DNA of 6,606 nt from an uncultured Alphaproteobacteria bacterium (GCA_913060845.1 CAJXVF010000135.1:1-6606); one strand, 5' to 3'. Positions 1-6,606 are shown, counted from the first letter of the stretch. Program-made: numbers and translations. The notes: a model not told the origin generated them from the sequence alone.

Positions 1-405
1 GAACTATTGGCGGCGGAAGGGGCCGATGGGGTGTTGACCCTCCCGGCAGATGCGCCGCTCATTAAGGCGGCGGATATCGAATCCATTCTCGCCCGCCATC
101 CATCAGGCAGACCTGCAATGACCATCGTGCCCGATCACGCACGGCGCGGCTCCAACTGCATTGTTTTGACGCCGGGGCCGCTGATTCCCTTGCATTTTGG
201 CCATGTCAGCTTTGAGCCGCATTTGGCAGAAGCCGCGAAGCTGGGCCTTACGACTAACATTCTGGATGATTTGCCCCGTGTGGCACTCGACGTGGATACG
301 CCGGAAGACTTAGCCGCAGCCCTGGCGACGGGGGCCAAATGCCGGGCGCAGGCGTTTGTTGATGCGCATGGGATTGCGGCTAAGCTCCCAAAAGGGCAAA
401 ATTAA
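1..405 (+). CDS. cofC: CofC/FbiD-type guanylyltransferase of F420 synthesis, 5'-truncated by window edge
   Basis: The frame is open from base 1 (Glu-Leu-Leu-Ala...) to a TAA at 403-405, so this is the C-terminal part (134 codons) of a gene that begins upstream. The TTG at base 7 is very unlikely to be the true start, because family members are about 200 residues or more. CofC activates a phosphorylated three-carbon acid (2-phospho-L-lactate, phosphoenolpyruvate or 3-phosphoglycerate, depending on lineage) with GTP. The product is passed to CofD, which joins it to Fo in the cytoplasm. Visible family marks are the nucleotidyltransferase motif LPADAPL, the PDHARRGSN segment, the FGHVSFEPH segment, and LDVDTPEDL near the end, with acidic residues of the kind that bind the metal and nucleotide. 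The fbiC gene just downstream supports the call. The acceptor substrate cannot be decided from this fragment. Confidence 0.88.
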   Translation, partial: ELLAAEGADGVLTLPADAPLIKAADIESILARHPSGRPAMTIVPDHARRGSNCIVLTPGPLIPLHFGHVSFEPHLAEAAKLGLTTNILDDLPRVALDVDTPEDLAAALATGAKCRAQAFVDAHGIAAKLPKGQN

Positions 406-445
406 AGCCTTCTCAGTGCTGTGAGCAATTTCAGGGCGATTTTTT

Positions 446-1474
446 ATGACGGATATCCGTTTCAGCCTGTTCAATCGGGGCCAAAACCCTGTCGGCGATG
501 ACATGCACGCGCGGTTCCTGGAGGCTTGTGAACAGGCCCGCCTCGCGAACACGCTTGGCTTCGACACGCTGATGAAAGGCTCGCACTACAGCGCCTATCC
601 GCTGCTGGATTTCCAACAGGTCCCGTTCATGGCGCGGATCATGGCTGAAGCACCGGATATGCGCCATTGCGCTGGCATTGTTTTACTGCCGCTGCACAAG
701 CCACTGGATGTAGCCGAAACCTTCGCCAATATTGATGTTATGTCTGGCGGTAAGCTGATCTTCGGCGTTGGCATTGGCTACCGTGAGGTCGAGTTCCAAG
801 CGTTTGGCACGACGACAAAAGACGCCGCCAAGCGCTTCGAAGAAAATCTGGAAGCCGTAAAACGTCTCTGGACCGAAGAAAAAGTCACCATGTCTGGCTC
901 GCACTTTGAGCTGATTGATGCGTCATGCCCGGTCAAACCTTTGCAGCAGCCGCTGCCGCCTATTTGGGTCGGCGCGAATGCCGATAAAGCGATCAAGCGC
1001 GCGGCCAGGGTCGCAGACGCATGGTTCGTCAATCCTCATAACCGGCTGGATACGATTGAGCGCCAGATGGGCGTCTACAAGCAGGCGCTTGAAGACAACG
1101 GCAAACCAGACCTGCCGGAAGATTTCCCAATGATGCGGGAGGTGTTCGTCGCCAAGTCCCGCGATGAAGCCATGCGCCTGGCAGAGCCGTATTTGAAGGC
1201 CAAATATGACGCCTATCATGAATGGGGTCAGGCGAAGGCCATGCCGAAGGGCGATAATGATTTGGGCATGATGTATGAGGACCTTGTGAAAGATCGCTTC
1301 CTCTTCGGTTCGCCAGAGGAAATCTCAGAGCAGATCATCGATATCATTAAGCGATTTGGCGTCAATCATTTCGTCTTTGGCGTTCAGTATCCGGGCATGC
1401 CGCATTCTATGGTGTTGGATGAAATGCAGCTTCTGGCCGAAGAAGTCTTCCCAGCTGTGCGCAGCGGGGTTTGA
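446..1474 (+). CDS. LLM-class (luciferase-like) flavin/F420-dependent oxidoreductase
   Basis: A 342-residue TIM-barrel oxidoreductase of the bacterial luciferase-like superfamily, whose members use FMNH2 or the deazaflavin F420. The family signature is clear: SGGKLIFGVGIGY at about residues 100-112, followed by EVEFQAFG, then PPIWVGANADKAIKRAARVADAW in the middle and the typical C-terminal FGSPEEISEQI (from residue 287) before the last helix. Length is normal for the family. The ATG at 446 follows an AGGG at 433-436 with 9 bases between; the start directly precedes the conserved first beta strand (DIRFSLFNRG). It lies 40 bases after cofC and 47 before fbiC, both F420 synthesis genes, which makes F420 the more likely cofactor, but this is inference by context. 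It could instead be an FMN-dependent monooxygenase. The substrate is unknown; the downstream acyl-CoA genes are possible partners. Confidence 0.85.
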   Translation: MTDIRFSLFNRGQNPVGDDMHARFLEACEQARLANTLGFDTLMKGSHYSAYPLLDFQQVPFMARIMAEAPDMRHCAGIVLLPLHKPLDVAETFANIDVMSGGKLIFGVGIGYREVEFQAFGTTTKDAAKRFEENLEAVKRLWTEEKVTMSGSHFELIDASCPVKPLQQPLPPIWVGANADKAIKRAARVADAWFVNPHNRLDTIERQMGVYKQALEDNGKPDLPEDFPMMREVFVAKSRDEAMRLAEPYLKAKYDAYHEWGQAKAMPKGDNDLGMMYEDLVKDRFLFGSPEEISEQIIDIIKRFGVNHFVFGVQYPGMPHSMVLDEMQLLAEEVFPAVRSGV

Positions 1475-1504
1475 GGGTGGTTGAAGTAATCACATCTGCC
1501 TATT

Positions 1505-1510
1505 GGGGAG
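1505..1510 (+). promoter_or_regulatory. Ribosome binding site for fbiC
   Basis: GGGGAG lies 11 bases before the ATG at 1522. It supports that start over internal ATG codons, the first of which would remove N-terminal sequence ahead of the first radical SAM motif. Confidence 0.5.
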
Positions 1511-1521
1511 TGATCTGACCC

Positions 1522-3951
1522 ATGGATGATCTCGATGAAATCATCGCCGCTGCTGCTGGCGGTGCCCGGTTGTTCCATGATGAAGCGATGGCGCTTGCGG
1601 AAACGGGACCTGATGATCTGACGCCGTTAATGGCCGCAGCTGCCGCACTTCGTGACGCGCACTGGGGCGATAAGGTCTCCTACAGCCGCAAAGTGTTCAT
1701 CCCGCTGACGCACCTTTGCCGGGACGTCTGCCATTATTGCACCTTCGCCAAGCCGCCGAAGAAGGGCGCATTGGCGTTTATGACGCCGGAACAAGTTTTG
1801 GCGGCGGCGCGCGCTGGCCAAGCCCAAGGCTGCAAGGAAGCGCTGTTCACGCTCGGCGACAAGCCAGAGTTACGCTATCGTGCGGCGCGGGAACATCTGG
1901 CAGAACTTGGTTACGCCTCAACGCTCGAATACTTAGGTGCGATGGCGAAACTGGTGTTCGAGGAAACGGGCATTGTCCCGCACTTGAACCCTGGCCTAAT
2001 GACCGATGATGATCTGGCGGTTCTCCGCCCCGTTAGCGCATCCATGGGCATTATGGTGGAAAGCCTGTCTGAGCGCCTGACTGAAAAAGGCATGCCACAC
2101 TACGGCTCGCCCGATAAAAAGCCCCAAGCCCGGATCGATACCTTGGAAGCCGCAGGTCGCGCCGCGGTGCCGTTTACAACAGGCATACTGATCGGTATCG
2201 GTGAAAACAGGGCAGAGCGAATTGAAGCGCTCCTGGAAATCCGCCGCGTTCATGAAGCCCATGGCCATATCCAGGAAGTCATTGTTCAAAACTTCCGGGC
2301 GAAACCAGATACCAAAATGCGGGATTGGCCGGAGCCGGATCTGGATGATCTGGCATGGACCATCGCAATCGTCCGCCTCGTCATGGGCGGGGCTATGAGC
2401 GTGCAAGCGCCACCGAACCTCTCCCCCGGCGGGCTCGCTAAATTGGTGCGGGCAGGCGTGAATGATTGGGGCGGTGTTTCCCCAGTAACGCCAGATTACG
2501 TGAACCCAGAAGCGCCCTGGCCGCATCTCCAACGCCTGACGGATGAAACGGCGGCGGCGGGCAAACTGCTGATCGAACGGCTTACGGTGTACCCATCCTA
2601 CGCGCTGGACGCTGCCCGCTGGGTCGATAAGGCGCTCGCTCCTGCCATTCGCCGCGCTATTGATACAGAAGGCTATGCCCGGACAGACGCTTGGGAAGCC
2701 GGCAAGCCGCACGACCCGCCGCGAAGTGATCTAGATCTGCTGGCTGAACGGAAAGCACCGATTATCGGCTCCCGCCTGGCCCGTATTCTGGACAAGCCGT
2801 TTGCGGACAAAATGTTGGATGCGGACGAAGCGACGTTTTTGTTCTCCGCCCGTGGCGACGCGTTCTCCGCTGTGGCAGCAGCCGCAGACGCGCTCCGCCA
2901 GGAAGTCTCCGGCGATACGCTGACATATGTCGTGAACCGGAACATCAACTACACCAATGTCTGCTACTTCAAATGCCAGTTCTGCGCATTTTCTAAAGGT
3001 AAGTTGACGGAGAACCTGCGCGGCAAGCCCTATGTGCTCGATATGGAAGAGATTGAGCGCCGGGTGGCGGAGGCCTGGGATCGTGGTGCCACAGAAGTCT
3101 GCATGCAGGGCGGCATCCATCCCGCGTATACCGGCCAGACATATCTGGACATTCTGGCTGCTGTTCGCAGGGGCGCGCCCGATATTCATATCCATGCCTT
3201 CACGCCGCTGGAAGTGCGCCAGGGTGCGGAAACTTTAGGCCTGCCGATCCCTGAATACTTGGGCATGCTGAAGGACGCTGGCCTCAGCACACTCCCTGGC
3301 ACGGCCGCCGAAATTCTGGATGACGAAGTTCGCGATATTATCTGTCCGGACAAGTTGAACACGGCGGAGTGGTTTGAAGTGATGCGCGCCGCGCACGATA
3401 TCGGCCTCCGCTCCACCGCGACCATTATGTATGGCCATGTGGAGCATTACGGCCATTGGGCGACGCATCTTATGCGGCTCCGCCAAGCGCAATCGGAATC
3501 TGGCGGGTTCTCTGAACTGGTGCCGCTGCCATTCGTAGCCGAAGAAGCACCGATCTACCTGAAAGGCTTGGCGCGCAAAGGCCCAACCTTCCGGGAAGCG
3601 ATTTTGATGCACAGTGTCGCCCGCTTGGCGCTTTTCCCATGGTTCTCCAATATTCAAGCAAGTTGGGTGAAATTGGGGCCAGATGGGGTTGCTGCAGCAT
3701 TGAATGCAGGTGCCAATGACATTGGCGGAACGTTGATGAACGAAAGCATCACGCGCGCTGCAGGCGCTGCGCACGGCGAAGAGTTGGCGCCGCATCGGAT
3801 GGAGGCGATCGCCCATGGTATAGGCCGACCGGTTCGTCAGCGGTCAACGCTTTACGGTTTTCCGCCAGAGACGCAGCAGCAGCGCGCCCGCCAGGCTGCC
3901 CCATTGGATGCGGTTATCAACCGCCCGGCCAAGGAGTATGAGCGCGCGTGA
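1522..3951 (+). CDS. fbiC: Bifunctional Fo synthase, CofG-CofH fusion (7,8-didemethyl-8-hydroxy-5-deazariboflavin synthase)
   Basis: An 809-residue protein joining two radical SAM enzymes. They make Fo, the deazaflavin core of F420, from tyrosine and 5-amino-6-ribitylamino-uracil. The N-terminal CofG half has the iron-sulfur motif CxxxCxxC at C66, C70 and C73 (CRDVCHYC), then LSPGG at 300-304 and NDWGGVSPVTPDYVNPE from 314. A linker of roughly residues 385-420 follows. The CofH half has its own CxxxCxxC at C481, C485 and C488 (CYFKCQFC), the PGTAAEIL and STATIMYGHVE segments, and a closing ANDIGGTLMNESI around 731-743. Both clusters are intact, so both half reactions should work. The CofG-then-CofH order matches mycobacterial FbiC; from memory that protein is about 856 residues, so this one is slightly shorter. 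The TGA stop overlaps the next start by four bases. Confidence 0.97.
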   Translation: MDDLDEIIAAAAGGARLFHDEAMALAETGPDDLTPLMAAAAALRDAHWGDKVSYSRKVFIPLTHLCRDVCHYCTFAKPPKKGALAFMTPEQVLAAARAGQAQGCKEALFTLGDKPELRYRAAREHLAELGYASTLEYLGAMAKLVFEETGIVPHLNPGLMTDDDLAVLRPVSASMGIMVESLSERLTEKGMPHYGSPDKKPQARIDTLEAAGRAAVPFTTGILIGIGENRAERIEALLEIRRVHEAHGHIQEVIVQNFRAKPDTKMRDWPEPDLDDLAWTIAIVRLVMGGAMSVQAPPNLSPGGLAKLVRAGVNDWGGVSPVTPDYVNPEAPWPHLQRLTDETAAAGKLLIERLTVYPSYALDAARWVDKALAPAIRRAIDTEGYARTDAWEAGKPHDPPRSDLDLLAERKAPIIGSRLARILDKPFADKMLDADEATFLFSARGDAFSAVAAAADALRQEVSGDTLTYVVNRNINYTNVCYFKCQFCAFSKGKLTENLRGKPYVLDMEEIERRVAEAWDRGATEVCMQGGIHPAYTGQTYLDILAAVRRGAPDIHIHAFTPLEVRQGAETLGLPIPEYLGMLKDAGLSTLPGTAAEILDDEVRDIICPDKLNTAEWFEVMRAAHDIGLRSTATIMYGHVEHYGHWATHLMRLRQAQSESGGFSELVPLPFVAEEAPIYLKGLARKGPTFREAILMHSVARLALFPWFSNIQASWVKLGPDGVAAALNAGANDIGGTLMNESITRAAGAAHGEELAPHRMEAIAHGIGRPVRQRSTLYGFPPETQQQRARQAAPLDAVINRPAKEYERA
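3931..3936 (+). promoter_or_regulatory. Ribosome binding site inside the fbiC end, serving the GTG start at 3948
   Basis: AAGGAG sits within the last codons of fbiC, 11 bases before the GTG at 3948. An ATG at 3938 is too close to this site and out of frame with the exported protein. The site therefore supports the overlapping GTG as the start and suggests translation coupled to fbiC. Confidence 0.55.
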
Positions 3952-4478
3952 AACACTTTATTCGCGGCCTCAGTTTTGGTTTGATGCTGGCGGTATGCGC
4001 TAGTTTTGTGGCAGCGCCTAAGGTCGCCAATGCACAGGCGACCAAAGCAGTTGGCTCAAACACCGGCTATCCCTTGCCGCGCTATGTTTCGATCCGCAAT
4101 GCGCCAGCCCATCTTAGGCTTGGCCCGAGCAAGGCCCATAAGATTGACTGGACATTGATGCATGCCGGTATGCCGGTGCAGGTCATCGATGAAGAAGGGC
4201 TGTGGCGGCAGGTGAAATTGTATGACGGCCTGCGTGGCTGGATGCACAAAAGCCTTCTGGTTGGCGCTCGGTCTCTGCTGGTCGTCAGCAATGGCCGTGC
4301 GACGATACACAATAAGGCGGACGGTGATTCTAGGGTCGTTGCTTATGCCGAGCGCGGCGTTATTCTGCGCACGCCTGAATGCACACCCCGCTGGTGCCGG
4401 GTGCGCAAAGGCGAAATCAAAGGCTGGGTTTCACGCCGCCAAGTGTGGGGCGTCGAAGCCAATGAGACATTCAAGTAG
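3948..4478 (+). CDS. Exported SH3-like domain protein
   Basis: A 176-residue protein with a Sec-type signal peptide: a positive start (MKHFIR), a hydrophobic core at about 7-23 and a likely cleavage after ANA at residue 29. The mature part appears to hold two bacterial SH3-like segments. The first, about 45-110, runs from YVSIRNAPAHLRLGPS to GLRGWMHKSLLVG. The second, about 114-170, runs from GRATIHNKADG to GWVSRRQVWGV. The N-A-P/L-R-x-G-P-S and G-W-x-x-x-x-L patterns are typical of this fold. Only two cysteines remain after cleavage, C145 and C150, and they could form a disulfide in the periplasm. Such proteins are common in Alphaproteobacteria and are thought to bind cell-wall material; the exact role is not known. 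The GTG start is chosen because it overlaps the fbiC stop (GTGA) and keeps the whole signal peptide; the next Met (residue 13) would cut into it. Confidence 0.82.
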   Translation: MKHFIRGLSFGLMLAVCASFVAAPKVANAQATKAVGSNTGYPLPRYVSIRNAPAHLRLGPSKAHKIDWTLMHAGMPVQVIDEEGLWRQVKLYDGLRGWMHKSLLVGARSLLVVSNGRATIHNKADGDSRVVAYAERGVILRTPECTPRWCRVRKGEIKGWVSRRQVWGVEANETFK

Positions 4479-4481
4479 GAG
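4477..4481 (+). promoter_or_regulatory. Ribosome binding site for the hydratase gene
   Basis: AGGAG overlaps the TAG stop of the SH3-like gene (4476-4478) and lies 11 bases before the ATG at 4493. It supports that start, and its position over the previous stop suggests the two genes are translated from one message. Confidence 0.55.
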
Positions 4482-4492
4482 CTTGTTTTAAG

Positions 4493-5356
4493 ATGAATCC
4501 CGATGTTCAAGCGGCGATGCCGGAACTGGAAAAATGGATCGGCACGAAGCGCGTGGTCGAGGATGAGATGGGGCTAAGCTCCGTCCAGCGCGCGGCTGCG
4601 ACGATGGATGTAGACCCTGCCAGTTTTAAGAATGGCGATCCCATACCGCGCCAATGGTTCAACATGTTTTTCCCGGATATTTGCCGGGATTCTGACCTTG
4701 GGCCGGACGGGCACCCGAATAAGGGCGTGTTCCTGCCACCAATCCCGCTGCCACGCCGTATGGGTGCTGGGCGTAGGGTACAGATCATGGGGAATCTGGT
4801 GGTTGGCCAGCCCGCAACAAAGACGGCAGAGGTCGCTGCGATCATTCCGAAGAGCGGTCGCTCCGGCAATATTTGCATTCTGACCATGCGCCTGACATTT
4901 GAAACGGCAGGCAAAGTTATCGCCATTGATGAATTCGATGCGATCTACCGGGAAGCCGTGCAGCCAGGTGCCAAAACCACCGCGACCCAGCCGAAAGAAG
5001 CGCCGACGGATAGCGCATGGCAGGAGGTCGTGACCTTCACTGAGGCCAAGAATTTCCGCTACGGTGCCGTTAGCTGGAACGCCCACCGCATCCATTACGA
5101 TGCCGATTATGCGCGGGATGGTGAAGGCTATAACCATACCGTTCAGAACGGTGGCCTGACCATGCAGACGGTCACCGATATCGCCTGCAAGCATACGGAC
5201 CGGATGATCACGGGCCTGAATGCGCGCCTCACCAAGCCAATCTGGGTTGGGGACACCATCACCGTTCACGGACGGGATGAGGATGGCGGCATTCTCTGCT
5301 GGATCGAGGACCAGCACGGCCATCTCTGCGCGGAAATGAATATCGGGTTTGAGTAA
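4493..5356 (+). CDS. MaoC/FAS1-like acyl-CoA dehydratase, mesaconyl-C4-CoA (3-methylfumaryl-CoA) hydratase-like
   Basis: A 287-residue protein with two hot-dog domains, of the HTD2-like family that includes mesaconyl-C4-CoA / 3-methylfumaryl-CoA hydratase. Such enzymes add or remove water across an enoyl-CoA double bond. The N-terminal domain (about 10-155) shows the family pattern LGPDGHPNKGVFLPPIPLPR, then KSGRSGNICILTM, and a closing EFDAIYRE. The C-terminal domain (about 175-287) carries the active-site region WNAHRIHYD, with N196 and H201 where classical MaoC hydratases have Asp and His; as I recall, this Asn form is usual in this family. Further on, the sequence reads EGYNHTVQNGGL (E211-L222), where relatives I remember often read HGPL. 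Its stop shares one base with the start of the CoA transferase, so the two are likely made together and act on linked substrates. The substrate is not certain; a branched C4-C5 dicarboxyl-CoA is a family-based guess. Confidence 0.83.
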   Translation: MNPDVQAAMPELEKWIGTKRVVEDEMGLSSVQRAAATMDVDPASFKNGDPIPRQWFNMFFPDICRDSDLGPDGHPNKGVFLPPIPLPRRMGAGRRVQIMGNLVVGQPATKTAEVAAIIPKSGRSGNICILTMRLTFETAGKVIAIDEFDAIYREAVQPGAKTTATQPKEAPTDSAWQEVVTFTEAKNFRYGAVSWNAHRIHYDADYARDGEGYNHTVQNGGLTMQTVTDIACKHTDRMITGLNARLTKPIWVGDTITVHGRDEDGGILCWIEDQHGHLCAEMNIGFE

Positions 5357-6558
5357 TGGCTGGCGGTCCCCTAGAAGGCGTGCGCGTCATTGATATGACG
5401 ACGATTGTCGTCGGCCCGATCTGTGGCCGCACACTGGCGGACCAGGGGGCTGATGTCATCAAAGTGGAGGCGCCGGGCGGTGACCTTCTGCGGTTGATGG
5501 CCAGGGGTGCCCGCAATCGCGGTATGTCCGGGAAGTTCATGAACTTCAATCGAAACAAGCGGTCGATTTGCCTGGATATCAAAAAGCCGGATGGGCTTGC
5601 GGCGATGAAAAAGCTGCTGGCCAGCGCGGATGTGTTCGTCAGCAATGTCCGCCCGGCAGCGCTGGAGCGGGCAGGCTTGGATTTCGAAAGCCTGCAAGCG
5701 ATCAATCCACGGCTGATCTATTGCGGCATCGTCGCGTTTGGCAAAGGCGGTGCCTATTACAATCGCCCGGCCTATGACCCCATCGTGCAGAGTCTGTCTG
5801 GCGTTGCAGGAACATTCGAACGGGCAATCGGTGAGCCGCGGTTCGTGCCGATGGTGATGACCGATCACGTTACCGGTTTGGTCGCAGCGCAATCTATCGG
5901 TTTCGCGCTTTACCGCCGTGAAAAGACTGGCGTTGGCGAGAGCATTGAAACGCCGATGCTAGAAAATATGGCAAGCTTTGTGGCGTCAGAGCATTTGGCC
6001 GGGATTACCTTCGTTCCGCCCGCTGGGCCATCTGGCGATAACCGGCTGCTTAGCCCCGATTATAAGCCGATGCGGACCAAGGACAGCTACATTACCGTCC
6101 ACCCCAACACGAATGCCCAAGCGGCGGCCTTTTTTGATGTGATCGGCAAGCCGGAACTGAAAGACGATCCGCGCTTCACAGATGCAGCGGCACGGTCTGA
6201 ACACGCCGCTGAATTTTTTGAAATCCGCGCTGAGGGCCTGCTTCTAAAAACCACTGAGGAGTGGATCGAAATTTTCGCGAAAATCGATGTGCCCGCTGCG
6301 CGCTACAACACCATCGACGGGCTGCTCGATGATCCACACTTGAACGATGTTGGCTTCTTCACAGAAATGGACCACCCGACTGAAGGCCGCATCCTCAAAA
6401 CCAAAACGCCAAATACCTTCAGCGGTGGCATGCGTGAAGATACGCGGCACGCCCCCCATATCGGCGAACAAACCCGCGAAATCTTGGCTGAACTCGGCTA
6501 CGCGGATGGAGATGTTGAGGCGATGGTCGAAGCCGGCGCAGTTATCGAGCCAGCCTAG
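5356..6558 (+). CDS. Family III (CaiB/BaiF) CoA transferase
   Basis: A complete 400-residue family III CoA transferase, which moves CoA between carboxylic acids through an aspartyl-CoA-linked intermediate. The N-terminus has the family pattern LEGVRVIDMTTIVVGP followed by LADQGADVIKVEAPGGDLLR. FNRNKRSICLDIKKPDG lies at about 64-80, and YDPIVQSLSGVAG comes before the catalytic region. The likely nucleophile is D170 in MTDHVTG, nearly the same position as Asp169 of formyl-CoA transferase. The C-terminal DVPAARYNTIDGLLDDPHL is also typical. The ATG overlaps the hydratase stop by one base (TAATG), with only a poor ribosome binding site, so translation probably depends on the upstream gene. The hydratase neighbour recalls the mesaconyl-CoA C1-C4 transferase/hydratase pair of the 3-hydroxypropionate bicycle, but family III sequences do not reveal substrate reliably. 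Confidence 0.93.
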   Translation: MAGGPLEGVRVIDMTTIVVGPICGRTLADQGADVIKVEAPGGDLLRLMARGARNRGMSGKFMNFNRNKRSICLDIKKPDGLAAMKKLLASADVFVSNVRPAALERAGLDFESLQAINPRLIYCGIVAFGKGGAYYNRPAYDPIVQSLSGVAGTFERAIGEPRFVPMVMTDHVTGLVAAQSIGFALYRREKTGVGESIETPMLENMASFVASEHLAGITFVPPAGPSGDNRLLSPDYKPMRTKDSYITVHPNTNAQAAAFFDVIGKPELKDDPRFTDAAARSEHAAEFFEIRAEGLLLKTTEEWIEIFAKIDVPAARYNTIDGLLDDPHLNDVGFFTEMDHPTEGRILKTKTPNTFSGGMREDTRHAPHIGEQTREILAELGYADGDVEAMVEAGAVIEPA

Positions 6559-6606
6559 AGCGGATTTGGATCATTCCGGTTCATAGCCGCATGCAGTGAA
6601 GAAGCT
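6559..6606 (+). other. Non-coding tail after the last gene with a weak dyad
   Basis: No gene is seen in these last 48 bases. Directly after the CoA transferase stop, bases 6561-6578 begin with CGGA and end with TTCCG around a central GGATC, which gives a short imperfect inverted repeat. There is no T-run after it, so it is a poor candidate for a classical intrinsic terminator. It may be the start of a dispersed intergenic repeat, but one copy cannot show that. Confidence 0.25.

Noticed and set aside
7..405. Treating the TTG at base 7 as the true start of cofC.
   Set aside because: The frame is open to the window edge and the protein would lack the N-terminal nucleotide-binding part of the family; a truncated gene is the better reading.
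412..445. Possible terminator between cofC and the LLM gene: CTCA...TGAG hairpin and a later run of six Ts.
   Set aside because: The stem is only four base pairs and the T-run begins about 15 bases after it, next to the following start codon; it is unlikely to stop transcription.
1996..2712. Long reverse-strand open frame (238 codons) opposite fbiC.
   Set aside because: It lies fully inside the strongly supported fbiC gene, and its product shows no recognisable motif; it is a shadow of codon bias.
3938..3951. ATG at 3938 as an alternative start for the gene after fbiC.
   Set aside because: It is one base after AAGGAG and in a different frame from the signal-peptide-bearing protein.
5078..5095. 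Apparent loss of the catalytic Asp of MaoC hydratases (Asn196 instead).
   Set aside because: The N-x-H-R-I-H form is, to my knowledge, usual in the FAS1-like/HTD2-like family, so it does not indicate a dead enzyme.
4574..5323. Long reverse-strand open frame (249 codons) opposite the hydratase.
   Set aside because: It is antisense to a gene with clear family motifs, and no family features are seen in its translation.

Overview
The window looks like part of an alphaproteobacterial chromosome. The evidence is a fused CofG/CofH (FbiC-type) protein, a Sec-exported SH3-like protein of a kind common in Alphaproteobacteria, moderately high GC by eye, and very tight gene packing. The taxonomic call is an inference; no rRNA or other marker gene is present. 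All six genes lie on the + strand with at most about 47 bases between them, so the whole window reads as one operon-like block. No RNA gene, insertion sequence or CRISPR array was seen.

Left half (1-3951), coenzyme F420. The window opens inside cofC (2-phospho-lactate/phosphoenolpyruvate/3-phosphoglycerate guanylyltransferase; 5' end outside the window). Next is a luciferase-like monooxygenase-fold (LLM) oxidoreductase, a family that uses F420 or FMN. Then comes fbiC, an 809-residue fusion of two radical SAM halves (CofG then CofH) that makes the deazaflavin chromophore Fo. Together these supply two biosynthetic steps for F420 and a plausible enzyme that uses it. The missing steps, cofD and cofE, would have to lie outside the window.

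Middle (3948-4478). A small exported protein with two SH3-like segments starts on a GTG that overlaps the fbiC stop codon by four bases. It has no obvious biochemical link to F420.

Right half (4493-6558), acyl-CoA chemistry. A two-domain hot-dog-fold hydratase of the mesaconyl-C4-CoA / 3-methylfumaryl-CoA hydratase type (FAS1-like/HTD2-like dehydratase) shares one base (TAATG) with a family III (CaiB/BaiF) CoA transferase. The pair resembles the hydratase-plus-CoA-transferase sets that handle branched C4-C5 dicarboxylic acyl-CoAs, but the real substrate cannot be read from sequence. The last 48 bases are non-coding and hold a short AT/GC-mixed element with weak dyad character.

The main point of interest is the linkage of F420 synthesis, a probable F420-using oxidoreductase and a CoA-thioester hydratase/transferase pair in one transcription unit. 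It suggests an F420-linked catabolic route that I cannot name.
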